The translations under genes and the position numbers were made by a program. Shown here in pieces: positions 61,634 through 64,000 of a stretch of 64,000 nt of DNA (its first letter is position 1; each line of letters opens with the position of its first letter). The notes below the pieces were generated by a model. That model had not been told where the DNA came from. It saw only the letters and a program-made list of their open reading frames with translations, and ran no database searches. Source of the stretch: Marixanthomonas spongiae (GTDB lineage: Bacteria; Bacteroidota; Bacteroidia; Flavobacteriales; Flavobacteriaceae). The stretch is taken from positions 186,001 through 250,000 of the forward strand of contig NZ_QEHR01000002.1 of the NCBI RefSeq assembly GCF_003095375.1, in the 5' to 3' direction.

Positions 61634-63019
61634 ATGAACATAGAACAACTATATACGGGTTGCTTGTCGCAAGGGGCTTATTACATTGAAAGTGACGGCG
61701 AAGCGGCCATTATAGACCCATTGCGCGAAACACAACCCTATACCGAACGCGCCAAACGCGACAAGGCCGAGATAAAATATATTTTTGAAACCCATTTTCA
61801 TGCCGATTTTGTAAGCGGGCACCTTTCGCTTTCCGAAAAAACCGGCGCCCCCATCATTTATGGCCCCAATGCCGATCCTTCTTTCGATGCCGTTATTGCC
61901 ACCGATGGACAGGAGTTTAAGGTAGGAAAAGCGACCATCGTAGCCCTGCACACCCCAGGACATACTATGGAAAGCACAACCTATTTGCTTCGGGACGAAA
62001 ACGGTAAAGACCACGCTATTTTTAGTGGCGACACCTTGTTTTTGGGCGATGTGGGCCGCCCCGATCTCGCTCAAAAAGCAGCGAGTATGACTCAAGAAGA
62101 ACTCGCCGGTATTTTGTTTGACAGCCTCCGCGAAAAAATAATGCCATTAGCCGATGATGTTACGGTGTATCCCGCACATGGAGCCGGTTCTGCCTGCGGA
62201 AAAAATATGATGAAAGAAACAGTGGACACCTTGGGCAACCAAAAGAAGATAAATTATGCCTTGCGAAATGATATGACGCGGGAGGAGTTTATACAAGAAG
62301 TAACCGACGGCCTGCTGCCACCGCCAAGCTACTTTCCCCTTAATGTAAAGATGAACAAAGAAGGCTACGATAATATTGACGAAGTGGTATCTCGCGGTAC
62401 CAAAGCGTTATCGCCCCGAGAATTCGAAAACTTGGCAAATACTACTGCAGCGGTGGTGTTGGATGTGCGCCACCAAAAAGATTTTATAAAAAGCCATATC
62501 CCAAACTCAATATTTATTGGTCTCGATGGCGGATTTGCTCCGTGGGTGGGCGATTTAATTGCCGACGTAAAACAACCTATTTTGTTGATCGTTGATGAAG
62601 GACGGGAAGAAGAAGCCGTTACCCGGTTGTCCAGGGTGGGGTTCGACAATACCTTGGGCTATCTAAAAGGTGGAATCCAAGCATGGCAACAAGCTGGAAA
62701 AGGAGTGGACAGCATGCAATCCGTTTCAGCGGAAACGTTAAAAGAAAAATTAAATAATCAAGTACCGGTTTTCGACGTTAGAAAAGACAGTGAATTTGAA
62801 ACAGCACATATTCTTGCTGCTAAACACACCTCTTTGAGCCGGATCAATGACCATTTAGAAGACTATCCAAGCAAAGAACCTTTTTATGTCCATTGTGCCG
62901 GTGGGTACCGTTCGGTCATTGCGGCCTCCATTTTAAAAAGCCGCGGCATCCACAACGCGATCGACGTGGCCGGCGGATTTAAAGCCATAAAAGAAGCGGG
63001 AATCGAGATAACCAAGTAA
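61634..63019 (+). CDS. MBL-fold persulfide dioxygenase fused to two rhodanese domains
   Basis: This 461-residue fusion has an N-terminal metallo-beta-lactamase domain (about 1-235) of the ETHE1/persulfide-dioxygenase type, with THFHADFVSGH near residues 53-63 and HTPGHTMEST, SGDTLFLGDVGR and AHGAGS. Two rhodanese domains follow. The first (about 265-365) has no active-site Cys (ILLIVDEGREE) and is probably structural. The second (about 370-461) has the intact loop HCAGGYRS with Cys421. The protein should oxidise persulfides to sulfite and hand sulfur to acceptors, a detoxification path for H2S and thiols. Its own promoter-like element lies just upstream. Confidence 0.92.
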   Translation: MNIEQLYTGCLSQGAYYIESDGEAAIIDPLRETQPYTERAKRDKAEIKYIFETHFHADFVSGHLSLSEKTGAPIIYGPNADPSFDAVIATDGQEFKVGKATIVALHTPGHTMESTTYLLRDENGKDHAIFSGDTLFLGDVGRPDLAQKAASMTQEELAGILFDSLREKIMPLADDVTVYPAHGAGSACGKNMMKETVDTLGNQKKINYALRNDMTREEFIQEVTDGLLPPPSYFPLNVKMNKEGYDNIDEVVSRGTKALSPREFENLANTTAAVVLDVRHQKDFIKSHIPNSIFIGLDGGFAPWVGDLIADVKQPILLIVDEGREEEAVTRLSRVGFDNTLGYLKGGIQAWQQAGKGVDSMQSVSAETLKEKLNNQVPVFDVRKDSEFETAHILAAKHTSLSRINDHLEDYPSKEPFYVHCAGGYRSVIAASILKSRGIHNAIDVAGGFKAIKEAGIEITK

Positions 63020-63107
63020 TTTGTAAAAAATAAACTGAAATTCAATTTACCATAAAGAGGAATTTATAATTATTACCGATTTAGTCTTACGTCTAATTAT
63101 TAAAAAA

Positions 63108-63138
63108 AAACCCTAAAGTGGAGGAGACTTTAGGGTTT
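63108..63138. terminator. Bidirectional terminator between convergent genes
   Basis: AAACCCTAAAGT (63108-63119) and ACTTTAGGGTTT (63127-63138) form a 12-bp perfect stem around GGAGGAG, preceded by an A-run and followed by a T-rich tract. It separates the MBL gene (plus) from the PA2169-like gene (minus). Confidence 0.85.
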
Positions 63139-63165
63139 CTTCTTGCGTTACATCTTCATTCGCCA

Positions 63166-63651
63166 TTAATTATCCTTCTCAGCAAGGTCTTCTAGGTTTT
63201 TTACTTTTGCTACGGTCGATTTTATTTCAGAGAGTTGACTGGTTAAAATTGATTCCAAGTTGGGTGGAAATCGGTTTTCTTTCAGTGTTTCTTCATACTC
63301 CTCCAAACTGGCTTTTTCGCCACGGATGCATTCTTCCAATACCGCTTCATCGTCTTTTCCGGTAAAGGCGGTTTTTACATCAATCCAAGTTCGGTGCAAA
63401 TCGCCAGTGGTGCTGCCATCTTCTTTAGGTTTTTCGTTTAACGATCGTATTTCACGGTCCAATTCGGTTGCAAATTTATTACGTTTTCGTGCCTGTTCTT
63501 TCAAAAACCGTTTTAAGTTGCTGTCCTTGGCATCTTCCATGGCCTTGGTAAATCCTTTTTCGGCATCGTAATTTTTTTCAAGAAGGCCTTGAAGGTTGTT
63601 CACCAAGTCCTTATGAACGGTTTCTTTTGCTTGTTCCCTTGTAGTTTTCAT
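63166..63651 (-). CDS. PA2169-family (DUF2383) four-helix-bundle protein
   Basis: This 161-residue protein has no signal peptide and reads as four long amphipathic helices (ETVHKDLVNNLQGLLEKNYD, LKRFLKEQARKRNKFATELD, EAVLEECIRGEKASLEEYEE, LESILTSQLSEIKSTVAKVK). It resembles the PA2169/DUF2383 ferritin-like bundles linked to stress responses. Glu-rich helices could bind metals, but conserved di-iron ligands are not clear. It is divergent from the small charged protein gene downstream in the window. Confidence 0.85.
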   Translation of the reverse strand: MKTTREQAKETVHKDLVNNLQGLLEKNYDAEKGFTKAMEDAKDSNLKRFLKEQARKRNKFATELDREIRSLNEKPKEDGSTTGDLHRTWIDVKTAFTGKDDEAVLEECIRGEKASLEEYEETLKENRFPPNLESILTSQLSEIKSTVAKVKNLEDLAEKDN

Positions 63652-63829
63652 AGTTTCTGCTTTTATTGTTTTTTGAATTCACTCCTAAAAATACAATCTA
63701 TCTTTAAAGTTGCTTCTTAGTGTTTTGCCAATTGAGAAGCCTTTAACAAAGCATGTTAATGAATTGTAATTTATTTGATATTCAGGCTTTTGCTGTTTAT
63801 ATTTAAATGAACAATAAAAAACAATAGCC

Positions 63830-63982
63830 ATGGAACAAGACAAGAAAAGCGAATTGGAAAAGCAAAAACAGAGCATTGAAGAACAGGCCATTAATAAAAA
63901 GGAAAAAGAGTCTGATGGAAAAGAAATAAACCAACAAGTAAAACAACGAAAAGAACAACATCAACCCCGTGATACGGCTTAA
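63830..63982 (+). CDS. Small highly charged hydrophilic protein, 50 residues
   Basis: The sequence starts MEQDKKSELEKQKQS and ends HQPRDTA. It consists mainly of Glu, Lys, Gln and Asn with no hydrophobic core, so it is probably disordered or coiled-coil. Such proteins are common near stress genes in flavobacteria (KGG/LEA-like), but no motif was recognised. Its stop codon shares bases with the next start codon (TAATG), so the next gene is coupled. Confidence 0.7.
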   Translation: MEQDKKSELEKQKQSIEEQAINKKEKESDGKEINQQVKQRKEQHQPRDTA

Positions 63983-64000
63983 TGGCAAGTACGGAACAAG
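63982..64000 (+). CDS. Start of a further gene, cut by the window edge
   Basis: ATG at 63982 overlaps the preceding stop (TAATG) and opens the frame M-A-S-T-E-Q before the window ends. Only six codons are visible, so the product cannot be named. The overlap with the charged protein gene supports a real coupled start. Confidence 0.5.

Overview
The window looks like a chromosomal segment of a Flavobacteriaceae bacterium (Bacteroidota), probably marine. The evidence is three proteins carrying type IX secretion (T9SS) sorting domains, a PorP/SprF plus OmpA-type T9SS accessory pair, the rpmB-rpmG-DUF4295-ftsY order, Bacteroidota-type promoters (TTG about 20 nt upstream of TAnnTTTG), a bacillithiol gene and many flavobacterial lipoproteins. 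No prophage, transposase, CRISPR array or rRNA operon was seen.

Layout. 1-16 kb: a T9SS cassette made of a small secreted protein, a 4048-residue adhesin (VWA, SprB-like repeats, 12 cadherin-like repeats, 11 DUF11-like repeats, type B sorting domain), a SprF/PorP protein and a PorE-like OmpA protein. 16-19 kb: idi-queD-manA, a small conserved protein and a DUF4369-type lipoprotein. 19-21 kb: a T9SS cargo gene broken by one in-frame TAG. 21-25 kb: a DUF819 transporter and a tight minus-strand operon (SPFH protein, membrane protein, hydrolase, ribbon-helix-helix protein). 25-32 kb: S1/P1 nuclease, a four-gene operon with AlkB and DoxX, htpG, and a TetR/ABC1-kinase pair, followed by a candidate small RNA. 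32-41 kb: S9 peptidase, FabH-like enzyme, a structured intergenic region, a CoA-binding protein overlapping a sodium symporter tail to tail, and a second T9SS cargo. 41-50 kb: housekeeping genes (recR, glycosyltransferase, 2-oxo acid dehydrogenase E2, exonuclease, FAH-family enzyme, Hpt, cinA, rpmB, rpmG, ftsY, rimO). 50-57.6 kb: sialidase-like lipoprotein, glycosyltransferase, a secreted unknown, and hutI-hutG-GNAT. 57.6-64 kb: a sulfur/thiol group (Met gamma-lyase type enzyme, bshB1, MBL-rhodanese fusion), tRNA-His, a 180-bp heptanucleotide array, an M28 peptidase and small stress-type proteins.

How the genes work together. The first four genes plausibly form one export unit: the SprF-like protein would help the adhesin leave through T9SS, and the PorE-like protein would tie the complex to peptidoglycan. 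The genes at 57.6-63 kb share sulfur chemistry, which is an inference from families and proximity. The most interesting non-coding signals are the orphan promoter, three hairpins and terminator at 32131-32245, the hairpin-rich spacer at 35.9-36.2 kb, and the heptamer array that supplies part of a stop codon. Family names come from recognising motifs by eye; no database search was run.
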